Assembly: GCA_023460175.1 (NCBI GenBank)
Contig: JAEWRC010000230.1
Coordinates: forward strand, 1-34,905
Source: Actinomycetes bacterium
Lineage (GTDB): Bacteria > Actinomycetota > Actinomycetes > Mycobacteriales > Mycobacteriaceae
DNA length: 34,905 nt
Reading direction: 5' to 3'
The position numbers were made by a program, and so were the translations under genes. The notes beneath the pieces are model-generated. The model worked only from the letters and a program-made list of their open reading frames with translations, made no database searches and was not told where the DNA came from. This document shows, piece by piece, positions 7,806 through 14,917 of this stretch. Within the stretch, counting starts at the first letter, position 1, and each line of letters starts with the position of its first letter.

Positions 7806-8816
7806 GTGAGCATCTTCGCTACCGCAACCGGGATCGGCTCCTGGCCCGGGACCGCCGCCCGGGCAGCCGCCGAAATCGTTGTGGGCGAGCTTCATTCGAT
7901 GTCGCACCTGGTCGAGCTGCCGGCCCGGGGCGTCGGGGCCGATCTGGTCGGCCGGGCCGGGGCGCTGCTGGTCGACATCGCCATCGACACGGTCCCGCGC
8001 GGGTACCGGGTGGTCGCGCGGCGCGGCGCGGTCGCGCGGCGGGCCACCAGCCTGCTCGGCGAGGACATGGACGCGCTGGAGGAGGCCTGGGAACTCGCCG
8101 GGTTGCGCGGGTCGGAGCGCCCGGTGAAGGTACAGGCGCCCGGGCCCATCACGCTGGCCGCCGAACTCGAACTGGGCAACGGACACCGCGCCATCACCGA
8201 CACCGGCGCGGTGCGCGATCTGGCCGCCTCGCTGGTGGAGGGGGTCGCCGCTCACCGGGCCGAACTGGGCCGGCGCCTCGACACCGAGGTGGTGGTGCAG
8301 TTCGACGAGCCGACACTGCCCGCCGCGCTGGCCGGTCGGCTCAGCGGCGTCACCAGCCTCAACCCGGTGCACCCGGTCGACGAGGCGCTCGCGATCGAAC
8401 TGCTCGAGACCCTCGCCGGCCGGGCCGGTGGGGCCGTGATGCTGCACTGCTGTGCCGCCGACGTTCCGTGGAACATTCTGCGCCGCACCGAGATCGGCGC
8501 GGTCTCGGTGGACAGCGCCGCCCTGGCGGCCGCCGACCTGGATCAACTGGGGGAGTTCCTCGAGTCGGGCCGCACCGTGCTGCTGGGGGCCGTTCCCGCG
8601 CTCGAACCGGCGCGGCGACCGTCGGTCGAACAGGTCGCGGGCGCCGTCGCCGCGGTCACCGACCGGTTGGGCTTTCCTCGCGCGGTGCTGGCCGAGCGCA
8701 TCGGGGTGACGCCGGCCTGCGGCCTGGCCGGTGCGACGCCCGAATGGGCCCGGCGGGCCGTGGAACTGTGTCAGAAAGTGGCCGACGGCCTGGCGACGGA
8801 TCCCGACGCCATCTGA
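7806..8816 (+). CDS. MetE C-terminal-like protein (B12-independent methionine synthase family)
   Basis: Protein of the UROD/MetE superfamily matching the stand-alone 337-aa mycobacterial protein Rv3015c. Seen: 336 aa, N-terminal ATGIGSWPGT, FDEP strand motif in the middle, and residues placed like the MetE zinc ligands: H214-x-C216 in LHCCAAD and C305 in TPACGLAGA. It lacks the N-terminal half of full MetE (about 750 aa), so it may be a zinc methyltransferase using a different methyl donor or acceptor. The GTG at 7806 is supported by a TANNNT box 6 nt upstream. M. tuberculosis has this gene between lpqA and ligA. The exact reaction is unknown to me. Confidence 0.8.
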   Translation: MSIFATATGIGSWPGTAARAAAEIVVGELHSMSHLVELPARGVGADLVGRAGALLVDIAIDTVPRGYRVVARRGAVARRATSLLGEDMDALEEAWELAGLRGSERPVKVQAPGPITLAAELELGNGHRAITDTGAVRDLAASLVEGVAAHRAELGRRLDTEVVVQFDEPTLPAALAGRLSGVTSLNPVHPVDEALAIELLETLAGRAGGAVMLHCCAADVPWNILRRTEIGAVSVDSAALAAADLDQLGEFLESGRTVLLGAVPALEPARRPSVEQVAGAVAAVTDRLGFPRAVLAERIGVTPACGLAGATPEWARRAVELCQKVADGLATDPDAI

Positions 8817-8823
8817 GCGATAA

Positions 8824-8892
8824 GCAACCAAAAGGTTGCGCATAGCCTCCTCCAGTCGTAACCTCTGAATAGGAAACTAGGAGGTTGCATAT
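8824..8892 (+). promoter_or_regulatory. Promoter and ArsR-type operator for the SRPBCC/ArsR pair
   Basis: A perfect inverted repeat GCAACC-AAAA-GGTTGC lies at 8824-8839. A candidate promoter overlaps it: -35 TTGCGC (8836-8841), 17-bp spacer, -10 TAACCT (8859-8864), predicting transcription from about 8871. Bound repressor would cover the -35. A further GGTTGC half-site (8883-8888) overlaps the Shine-Dalgarno AGGAGG (8879-8884), which is 8 nt from the ATG. Operator identity is inferred from layout; the natural binder is the ArsR protein at 9372. Confidence 0.6.
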
Positions 8893-9375
8893 ATGTCCAC
8901 CGATCGCATCGAGAAGAGCGCCGTCCTGCGCGCACCCCTGGACCGGGTCTGGCGCGCCATCAGCGACTCCGAGCACTTCGGTACCTGGTTCGGCATGCGC
9001 GTCGATGGCCCTTTCGTCGCCGGCGCCTCGGTCACCTGCGCGATGACTGGGACCGCCGTCGACGAGGAGATCGCTGCGGCCCAACGGGCCCACGAGGAAG
9101 AGTCGTTCGTCCTGCAGATTGTCGCAGTGGAACCGCGGCGCCGATTCAGTTTTCGCTGGAATCCCCTGCCGGGCGCGGAGTTTGCCGATCTGACCACGCT
9201 CGTCGAGTTCACCCTGTCCGAGGCCGACGACGGAGTCCTGCTGGAGATCGTCGAATCCGGATTCGACGCGCTGCCCGCCGCCCGGCGCGGCGCCGCGTTC
9301 GCGGACAACTCGCAGGGCTGGGCCGAGCAACTGACCCTGATCGGTCGCTACGTGACGGCCCCGCAGTGGGCATGA
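8893..9375 (+). CDS. SRPBCC (AHSA1-like) domain protein
   Basis: Small cytoplasmic START/Bet v1-fold protein with a hydrophobic cavity. Seen: 160 aa starting with the family pattern (IEKSAVLRAPLDRVWRAISD, then W-F near residue 35) and ending with NSQGWAEQLTLIGRYV, typical of AHSA1-type proteins in actinobacteria. The ATG has a strong Shine-Dalgarno (AGGAGG). Its last codons overlap the next gene's start (ATGA), so the two are co-translated. SRPBCC proteins paired with ArsR regulators are common in actinobacteria; the ligand or stress they handle is generally unknown, and nothing here reveals it. Confidence 0.85.
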   Translation: MSTDRIEKSAVLRAPLDRVWRAISDSEHFGTWFGMRVDGPFVAGASVTCAMTGTAVDEEIAAAQRAHEEESFVLQIVAVEPRRRFSFRWNPLPGAEFADLTTLVEFTLSEADDGVLLEIVESGFDALPAARRGAAFADNSQGWAEQLTLIGRYVTAPQWA

Positions 9376-9698
9376 CCGAGGCCGCGGCCGCGCCGGTCTT
9401 CGACGCCCTCGGCGACCCGAACCGGCTGCGCATCATCGACCGGCTCTGCGCGGACGGGCCCTGTTCGACCTCGACGCTGACCCAGGCGATCCCGGCGACC
9501 CGGCAAGCGGCGACCAAGCACCTGACGGTGCTGGAATCGGCCGGTCTGGTGCACAGCGAAAAACACGGCCGGGAACGGATCTGGACCATGCGGCCGGAAT
9601 CATTGACGGCGGCCGGCGATTATCTCGAAGCCCTGTCGCGGCGCTGGGATCAGCGGATCGAGCGGTTGCGCACCTTCGTCGAGGACGGTTCGGAGTAG
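9372..9698 (+). CDS. ArsR-family winged-helix regulator
   Basis: DNA-binding repressor of the ArsR/SmtB fold. Seen: 108 aa from the ATG at 9372, which overlaps the stop of the SRPBCC gene (ATGA). It has the family opening VFDALGDPNRLRIIDRL, recognition helix ATRQAATKHLTVLESAGLV, and wing SEKHGRERIWTM. A GTG at 9366 would add two residues. The ELCVCDL metal box of metal-sensing members is absent; the two cysteines (LCADGPC) are not in that pattern, so a metal-sensing role is unlikely. The likely target is the inverted repeat at 8824-8839, giving autoregulation of the pair. Confidence 0.88.
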   Translation: MTEAAAAPVFDALGDPNRLRIIDRLCADGPCSTSTLTQAIPATRQAATKHLTVLESAGLVHSEKHGRERIWTMRPESLTAAGDYLEALSRRWDQRIERLRTFVEDGSE

Positions 9699-9730
9699 CC
9701 TGCGACGGAACGAGACCCGTGGAGGTTGCC

Positions 9731-10129
9731 ATGCCCGAAGCGATCATGCCCGCCGACCTGCCCGCCGACCCGGCCGTCAACAACACGTATTCCTATGGCG
9801 TGCGGGCCGGTGACACCCTGCACATCGCCGGCATGGTGTCCTTCGCGGCCGATGGCGGGATCGTCGGGGAGGGCGACATCGAGGCCCAGGCCGAGCAGGC
9901 GATGAAGAACATGAAGGCCGTCGTGGAGGCGGCCGGAGGGTCGATGGACGACATCGTGCGCACAACGACCTACCTCGTCGACGTCGCTGATGCGCCGATC
10001 GCCTCGGCGGCCCGAGCCAGGTACTTCACCGGCCCCGTCAAGCCGACGCACACCGTCGTCGGCGTCGCAGCGCTGGGCCGCCCGGCATTCCTGATCGAGA
10101 TCGAGGCGACCGCCTACCTGGGCGACTGA
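9731..10129 (+). CDS. Rid-family (YjgF/YER057c) protein lacking the catalytic arginine
   Basis: Small trimeric Rid-fold protein. Classical RidA hydrolyses reactive enamine/imine intermediates. Seen: 132 aa with family features (YSYGVRAGDTLHIAGMVSF, then QAMKNMKAVVEAAGGSMDDIV, and the C-terminal IEIEATA). In RidA the catalytic arginine lies in a P-A-R-S context before this last strand; here the aligned segment reads PTHTVVGV, with His in place of Arg. It is therefore likely a Rid subgroup without imine deaminase activity. The ATG at 9731 is chosen for GGAGG 5 nt upstream; an in-frame GTG at 9719 lies before that site. It follows the ArsR gene by 32 bp and its 3' end overlaps the convergent YjbR gene by 16 bp. 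Confidence 0.85.
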   Translation: MPEAIMPADLPADPAVNNTYSYGVRAGDTLHIAGMVSFAADGGIVGEGDIEAQAEQAMKNMKAVVEAAGGSMDDIVRTTTYLVDVADAPIASAARARYFTGPVKPTHTVVGVAALGRPAFLIEIEATAYLGD

Positions 10130-10524
10130 CCCCGCGCGTCGAGCTCCTTGACCAGCTTCTTGGCGGCGGCCAGGCGGAAGGACGCGTCCACCAGCTCGGT
10201 GACCTCGTCCCAATCCACCTTCGCGGCGGCCAGGTCGAGCCCCAGCCAGCCGAAGGGTCCCAGATACATCGGGAAGAAGAACCGGGGATCCTGCTCGAGG
10301 GCGGGCCGCTCGGCCTCGTCGACCTTGACCAGCACCGAGTGCGGGAACGAGACCATCTCGCCGGTGGTCTTGCAGGTACCGCCGTACATGGCGAACATCT
10401 TCGGGGCGTGGAACACCGGGCGACCGTGCGAGACCTTCTCGGCCGCGCCGGGAAAGTCCAGCGCGATGCGCCGCAATTCGGCCAGGCCCGGGTCGTCGTC
10501 GTCGAACATGATCGGATGGGGCAC
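10114..10524 (-). CDS. MmcQ/YjbR-family protein
   Basis: Small protein of the YjbR fold (CyaY-like), often annotated as DNA-binding although its function is not established. Seen: 136 aa with FPGAAEKVSHGRPVF near residue 25, KMFAMYGG, VLVKVD, and LGPFGWLGLDL followed by WDEVTELVDASFRLAA, all typical. The GTG at 10524 is favoured because a minus-strand TATGCT (10531-10536) ends 6 nt upstream, the leaderless arrangement; an ATG five codons inside is the alternative. It is divergent from ligA and convergent with the Rid gene, overlapping it by 16 bp. Confidence 0.8.
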   Translation of the reverse strand: MPHPIMFDDDDPGLAELRRIALDFPGAAEKVSHGRPVFHAPKMFAMYGGTCKTTGEMVSFPHSVLVKVDEAERPALEQDPRFFFPMYLGPFGWLGLDLAAAKVDWDEVTELVDASFRLAAAKKLVKELDARGQSPR

Positions 10525-10576
10525 GCCCGAAGCATATGTGCGTGGGTTCGGTGTCGGCCGACTTGGTTAACCTGCC
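10525..10576. promoter_or_regulatory. Divergent -10 boxes of the YjbR gene and ligA
   Basis: On the minus strand TATGCT (10531-10536) is 6 nt from the GTG at 10524. On the plus strand TAACCT (10568-10573) is 3 nt from the ATG at 10577 but 6 nt from the next codon, GTG at 10580. The spacing suggests ligA could be translated leaderlessly from that GTG. Inferred from spacing only. Confidence 0.4.
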
Positions 10577-12691
10577 ATGGTGAGCCCCGCTGACCCCGAC
10601 CTCGGAGATGCCGTCGAAGCAGATCCGGAGGAAGCCGATCTGCGCCGCGAGTGGCAGGACCTCGCCGACGAGGTGCGCGACCATCAGTTCCGTTACTACA
10701 TCCGGGACGCGCCGATCATCTCCGACGGGGAGTTCGATTCGCTACTGGGCCGGCTCAACGCGATCGAGGAACAGCATCCGGAGTTGCGCACCCCGGACTC
10801 GCCCACCCAGCTCGTCGGCGGCGCGGGGTTCGCCACCGAATTCGCGCCGGCCGAACATCTCGAGCGGATGCTCAGCCTGGACAACGTCTTCAACACCGAC
10901 GAGCTGTCGGCCTGGACCTCGCGACTGCGGGCCGAGATCGGCGAAGACCAGCACTTCCTGTGCGAGCTGAAGATCGACGGCGTCGCGCTGTCGCTGGTGT
11001 ACCGCGACGGCCGGCTCGAGCGCGGCGCCACCCGCGGCGACGGCCGCACCGGTGAGGACGTCACGCTCAACGCCCGCACCATCGAGGACATCCCGCTGCG
11101 GCTGACCGGCAGCGACGAGTACCCGGTGCCGGCGGTGCTCGAGGTGCGCGGCGAGGTGTTCTTCCGCATCGCCGACTTCGAGGCGCTCAACGCCAGCCTG
11201 GTCGCCGAGGACAAGCCGCCGTTCGCCAACCCGCGCAACAGCGCCGCGGGCTCGCTGCGGCAGAAGAATCCCGCCGTCACCGCGCGGCGCCGGCTGCGGA
11301 TGATCTGCCACGGGCTCGGCCTCGTGGAGGGTTTCACCCCGACCTCGCTGCACGACGCCTACCTGGCGCTGCGGAGTTGGGGGCTGCCGGTCTCCGAGCA
11401 CACCGTCCGGGTGCAGGGCCTGGCCGCCGTCGAGGAGCGCATCGCTTACTGGGGCGAGCACCGCCACGACGTCGAGCACGAGATCGACGGCGTGGTGGTC
11501 AAGGTCGACGATGTCTCGCTGCAGCGCCGGCTGGGGTCCACCTCCCGGGCGCCGCGCTGGGCCACCGCCTACAAGTACCCGCCCGAGGAGGCCACCACCA
11601 AGCTCCTCGACATCCGGGTCAACGTCGGGCGCACCGGGCGCGTCACCCCGTTCGCCTACATGGAGCCCGTCAAGGTGGCCGGTTCGACGGTGGGGCTGGC
11701 CACGCTGCACAACGCCTCGGAGGTCAAGCGCAAGGGCGTGCTGATCGGCGACACCGTGGTGATCCGCAAGGCCGGCGACGTCATCCCCGAGGTGCTCGGC
11801 CCCGTCGTCGACGTCCGCGACGGCTCGGAGCGCGAATTCGTCATGCCGACAACGTGTCCCGAGTGTGGCAGCCCGCTGGCTCCGGCCAAGGAAGGCGACG
11901 CCGACATCCGCTGTCCCAACTCGCGCAGCTGCCCCGCGCAGCTGCGGGAGCGGCTGTTCCACATGGCCGGCCGCGGCGCGTTCGACATCGAGGGGCTGGG
12001 CTACGAGGCGGCCACCGCGCTGCTGCAGGCCGGGGTGATCGCCGACGAGGGCGAGCTGTTCACCCTGACCGCCGAGGATCTGCTGCGCACCGAGCTGTTC
12101 ACCACGCAGAAGGGTGAGCTGTCGAAGAACGGCGAGCGGCTGCTGGGCAACCTCGCCCACGCCAAGGCCCAACCGTTGTGGCGGGTGCTGGTGGCACTGT
12201 CCATCCGGCACGTCGGGCCGACGGCGGCCCGCGCGCTGGCGGGCGAGTTCGGCAGCCTCGAGGCCATCGAGGCGGCCTCGGAGGAACAGCTGGCCGCGGT
12301 CGAGGGCGTGGGGCCCACCATCGCGGCCGCGGTCATCGAGTGGTTCACCGTCGACTGGCACCGCGCGATCGTCGACAAGTGGCGCGCCGCCGGTGTCCGG
12401 ATGGCTGATGAGCGCGACACCAGCATCGAGCGCACCCTCGAGGGCCTGTCCATCGTCGTGACCGGATCGCTGGCCGGCTTCTCCCGCGATCAGGCCAAGG
12501 AGGCGATCCTGGTGCGCGGCGGCAAGGCGGCCGGCTCGGTGTCGAAGAAGACCGCCTACGTGGTCGCCGGCGACGCGCCCGGATCCAAGTACGACAAGGC
12601 CGTGGAACTCGGCGTACCCATCCTCGACGAGGACGGGTTCCGTCGACTTCTCGAAGAGGGCCCGGGCACCAGCCCGGGTTCGGACGACTGA
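10577..12691 (+). CDS. ligA: NAD-dependent DNA ligase LigA
   Basis: Seals nicks in duplex DNA using NAD+, essential for Okazaki fragment joining and repair. Seen: 704 aa. The N-terminal Ia domain (HQFRYYIRDAPIISDGEFD) is followed by the adenylation domain with K132 in CELKIDG and nucleotide motifs through EIDGVVVKVD, an OB domain, a four-cysteine zinc finger (C427, C430, C446, C452), helix-hairpin-helix repeats (GVGPTIAAAVIEW), and a C-terminal BRCT domain (about 614-697). M. tuberculosis LigA is 691 aa and aligns throughout. The ATG at 10577 is the open-frame start; the next codon, GTG at 10580, may be the real one given TAACCT just upstream. An SDR gene follows after 18 bp. Confidence 0.97.
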   Translation: MVSPADPDLGDAVEADPEEADLRREWQDLADEVRDHQFRYYIRDAPIISDGEFDSLLGRLNAIEEQHPELRTPDSPTQLVGGAGFATEFAPAEHLERMLSLDNVFNTDELSAWTSRLRAEIGEDQHFLCELKIDGVALSLVYRDGRLERGATRGDGRTGEDVTLNARTIEDIPLRLTGSDEYPVPAVLEVRGEVFFRIADFEALNASLVAEDKPPFANPRNSAAGSLRQKNPAVTARRRLRMICHGLGLVEGFTPTSLHDAYLALRSWGLPVSEHTVRVQGLAAVEERIAYWGEHRHDVEHEIDGVVVKVDDVSLQRRLGSTSRAPRWATAYKYPPEEATTKLLDIRVNVGRTGRVTPFAYMEPVKVAGSTVGLATLHNASEVKRKGVLIGDTVVIRKAGDVIPEVLGPVVDVRDGSEREFVMPTTCPECGSPLAPAKEGDADIRCPNSRSCPAQLRERLFHMAGRGAFDIEGLGYEAATALLQAGVIADEGELFTLTAEDLLRTELFTTQKGELSKNGERLLGNLAHAKAQPLWRVLVALSIRHVGPTAARALAGEFGSLEAIEAASEEQLAAVEGVGPTIAAAVIEWFTVDWHRAIVDKWRAAGVRMADERDTSIERTLEGLSIVVTGSLAGFSRDQAKEAILVRGGKAAGSVSKKTAYVVAGDAPGSKYDKAVELGVPILDEDGFRRLLEEGPGTSPGSDD

Positions 12692-12709
12692 CGAAAACGA
12701 AAGCGGGAC

Positions 12710-13531
12710 ATGGCAGAACTGGAGAACTGCGTCGCGGTCATCACCGGCGCGGGACGGGGACAGGGCAGGAGCGAGGCGGTCGCGCTGGCGGCCGAGGGCG
12801 CGGACATCATCGCGATCGACCGTTGCGCCGACGTCGAACACATCCCGTACCCGATGGCCACCAAGGAGGATCTCGCCGAGACCGCCGACCTGGTCCGGGC
12901 CGCCGGGCGCCGCGTCGTCCCGGTGATCGCCGACGTGCGCAACCTCGCCGACCTGCGCGCCGGGGTGCAGAACGGAATCGATGAGCTCGGCGAGATCGAC
13001 ATCGTCGTCGCCAACGCCGGGGTCGTCGCGATGGGCCTGCCGGACCCGGACGACGAGGAGCTCTACCGCACCATCGTGGACACCAACCTCAACGGCGTGT
13101 GGCACACCATCGCGACGACCGCACCGTCGATCATCCGCAAGGGCCGCGGCGGTTCGATCATCCTGACCAGCTCCATGCAGGGCCTGATCGGCCGCGGCGG
13201 CGACGGCAGTGCCGCCATGTTCGCCTACGCCGCCTCCAAGCACGGGGTCGTCGGCTTGATGCGCTCGGCGGCCAATGCCTATGCGCAGCACAATATTCGG
13301 GTGAACTCGGTGCATCCCACCGGGGTCGCCACCCCGATGATCATGAACGAGCACATGGCCAACGTGTTCGCCGGCAGCGCCCCCTCGGCGGCGATGGCCG
13401 GCAACCTGCTGCCGGTGCCGTTCGTCGAGGCGCAGGACGTGGCCGACGCTGTGGTCTGGTTGGCCGGCCTGAAGTCGCGGTACATCACCGGCACGGCGCT
13501 GCCGGTCGACGCCGGCAACGCGGTGATGTGA
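12710..13531 (+). CDS. Mycofactocin-coupled SDR family oxidoreductase
   Basis: Short-chain dehydrogenase of the subgroup that carries a tightly held NAD and uses mycofactocin as electron acceptor. Seen: 273 aa with the subgroup's signatures: cofactor loop TGAGRGQGRSEAV near the N-terminus, the insert HIPYPMATKEDLAETADLV, NAG-type strand (VVANAGVV), active-site Ser then YAASKHG, and the end TGTALPVDAGNAVM. Mycofactocin genes themselves are not in this window. The gene follows ligA by 18 bp and may be read through from it. The substrate is probably an alcohol but cannot be named. Assignment to the mycofactocin subgroup is from memory of its sequence signature. Confidence 0.85.
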   Translation: MAELENCVAVITGAGRGQGRSEAVALAAEGADIIAIDRCADVEHIPYPMATKEDLAETADLVRAAGRRVVPVIADVRNLADLRAGVQNGIDELGEIDIVVANAGVVAMGLPDPDDEELYRTIVDTNLNGVWHTIATTAPSIIRKGRGGSIILTSSMQGLIGRGGDGSAAMFAYAASKHGVVGLMRSAANAYAQHNIRVNSVHPTGVATPMIMNEHMANVFAGSAPSAAMAGNLLPVPFVEAQDVADAVVWLAGLKSRYITGTALPVDAGNAVM

Positions 13532-13753
13532 CCGCGGCAAAGATAGCTGGTTCGGCGGCCGATCGTTAGCTGCGCGGGCGGGGGTGGAGAAAACTTGGTG
13601 CAGTGACGCCGCGCAGATCGTGGTTAGAATGCTCCAAGTTGAATCGCCGTCGGGGCGGTTCCGGCCGGGATGGGACTGCTCCGGGGTACGGGTGAGCAGT
13701 GGTCTTTTGGGGGGTTATCAGCACGTGTCAGGCACCAGGGTGGAGGTAGCCGC
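13532..13753 (+). promoter_or_regulatory. Intergenic region with a candidate promoter for the MoxR operon
   Basis: Within this 222-bp gap, GTGACG (13603-13608) and TAGAAT (13625-13630) are separated by 16 bp and resemble a housekeeping promoter, predicting transcription from about 13637 and a leader of about 117 nt. In that leader a ten-codon reading frame (GTG at 13725 to TGA at 13757, peptide MSGTRVEVAA) ends over the GTG start of the next gene (GTGA). A G-run at 13709-13716 precedes it. The Shine-Dalgarno GGAGG at 13742-13746 serves the GTG at 13754. Confidence 0.45.
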
Positions 13754-14893
13754 GTGACCAATTGGCCGGGTAACCATGGGCCACAGGGCGGTTACGGCGG
13801 GCCCAATCCGATCGGCGGAGCGCCCCAGTACGGCGGGCCACCACCCGGGTGGACACCGCCGCCCGCGGGGCCGGGCTGGGCGGGGCAAGGTAACTGGGGT
13901 GCACCGCCGGCCTTCACTGCGCCGCCGCCGAAGAACCGGAAGCCGCTGATCATCACGCTGATCGCCGGCGGGGTCGTGCTGCTGATCGCGGTCATCGTCG
14001 CGGTGATCGCACTCGCTGGTAGCGGCGGCGACGACGGCAAGGCCGGCAGCGCCGGCGACGTCGTCAAGGGGTATCTGGAGGCGCTGGCCCGCGGCGATGC
14101 GGAGGCCGCACTGTCCTACAGCGACGGTCAACCCGGGTCCAAGGAGTTCCTCACCGACGAGATCCTGAAGAAGCAGATCGAGAAGGCACCGATCACCAAT
14201 ATCAAGATCCTGGGCGACGACTCGGGGACCGCGTTCAGCATGGGCACCGTGCACGTCGCGGTGAATTTCGGCGATCAGGTTTCCGACGAGACCCTGATGC
14301 TGAAGCGGAGCGGCAAAGAGTGGAAGCTGCAGCTGGCGGCGGCGAAGGTCGAGAAGGCTCCGTTGAACTCCCAGGACAAATCCCTGGCGAGCGTGACGTT
14401 GTTCGGTAAACCGTTGCCCACCTCCACGTTCTACGTGTTCCCGGGCTGGCTCGACATCGGCACCAGCAATCCGAATCTGCAGGTGAGCTCCGAACCCCTG
14501 CTGCTCAACGGCCTGTCCGGATACTCCTCGATGTTCAACCTGCGCATCGAGGTCGGGGTCAGCGACGCCGGGCAGCACGCGGCCGACAAAGCCGTCCGTG
14601 ACGCGATCGCCAAGTGCACCCGATCCTCGGCGCTGCGGCCGCCGTCGTGCCCGAACAGCGTCGACGAACCCGGCGCCGTCGACGGCTCGGCGGCCTGGGG
14701 CCAGCCCGAGATCCCCGCGCTGAAGCTGGATTACTTCAGCACCCACGACATGCGCTACCGCTTCACCATCGGCCGCATGGAGTTCCCGGTGTCGATCGAC
14801 ACCAGCGGCGGGCCGAAGAGCGGCACCGTGTCCTCGTACGTCAGCGGGACCGTCGACATGGCGCAGAACCCGCCGGCCGTGGCCTTCGGCTGA
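13754..14893 (+). CDS. Membrane-anchored protein with Gly/Pro-rich N-terminus, first gene of the MoxR operon
   Basis: Function unknown. Seen: 379 aa; a low-complexity Gly/Pro-rich cytoplasmic segment (residues 1-60), one membrane helix (about 65-88), then an extracytoplasmic part. Its first section (about 98-210: DVVKGYLEALARGDAEAAL and following) resembles NTF2-like/DUF4878 domains of actinobacterial envelope proteins. A later section carries two cysteines twelve residues apart (CTRSSALRPPSC) that could pair. An open frame extends to 13670, but GTG at 13754 is favoured by GGAGG seven bases upstream and because the Gly/Pro-rich start is typical. MoxR follows after 24 bp. I infer an envelope partner of the MoxR/VWA proteins downstream. 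Confidence 0.75.
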   Translation: MTNWPGNHGPQGGYGGPNPIGGAPQYGGPPPGWTPPPAGPGWAGQGNWGAPPAFTAPPPKNRKPLIITLIAGGVVLLIAVIVAVIALAGSGGDDGKAGSAGDVVKGYLEALARGDAEAALSYSDGQPGSKEFLTDEILKKQIEKAPITNIKILGDDSGTAFSMGTVHVAVNFGDQVSDETLMLKRSGKEWKLQLAAAKVEKAPLNSQDKSLASVTLFGKPLPTSTFYVFPGWLDIGTSNPNLQVSSEPLLLNGLSGYSSMFNLRIEVGVSDAGQHAADKAVRDAIAKCTRSSALRPPSCPNSVDEPGAVDGSAAWGQPEIPALKLDYFSTHDMRYRFTIGRMEFPVSIDTSGGPKSGTVSSYVSGTVDMAQNPPAVAFG

Positions 14894-14917
14894 CCGCGGC
14901 CAAGGAGGAGAGAACGA

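Noticed and set aside
8860..8886. AACCTC ... GAGGTT inverted repeat that could hide the SRPBCC ribosome site as an RNA hairpin.
   Set aside because: The left arm overlaps the predicted -10 box and would not be transcribed if transcription starts near 8871.
10742..13540. Open frame of about 932 codons on the minus strand opposite ligA and the SDR gene.
   Set aside because: Antisense shadow; no family signature, and ligA is unambiguous on the plus strand.
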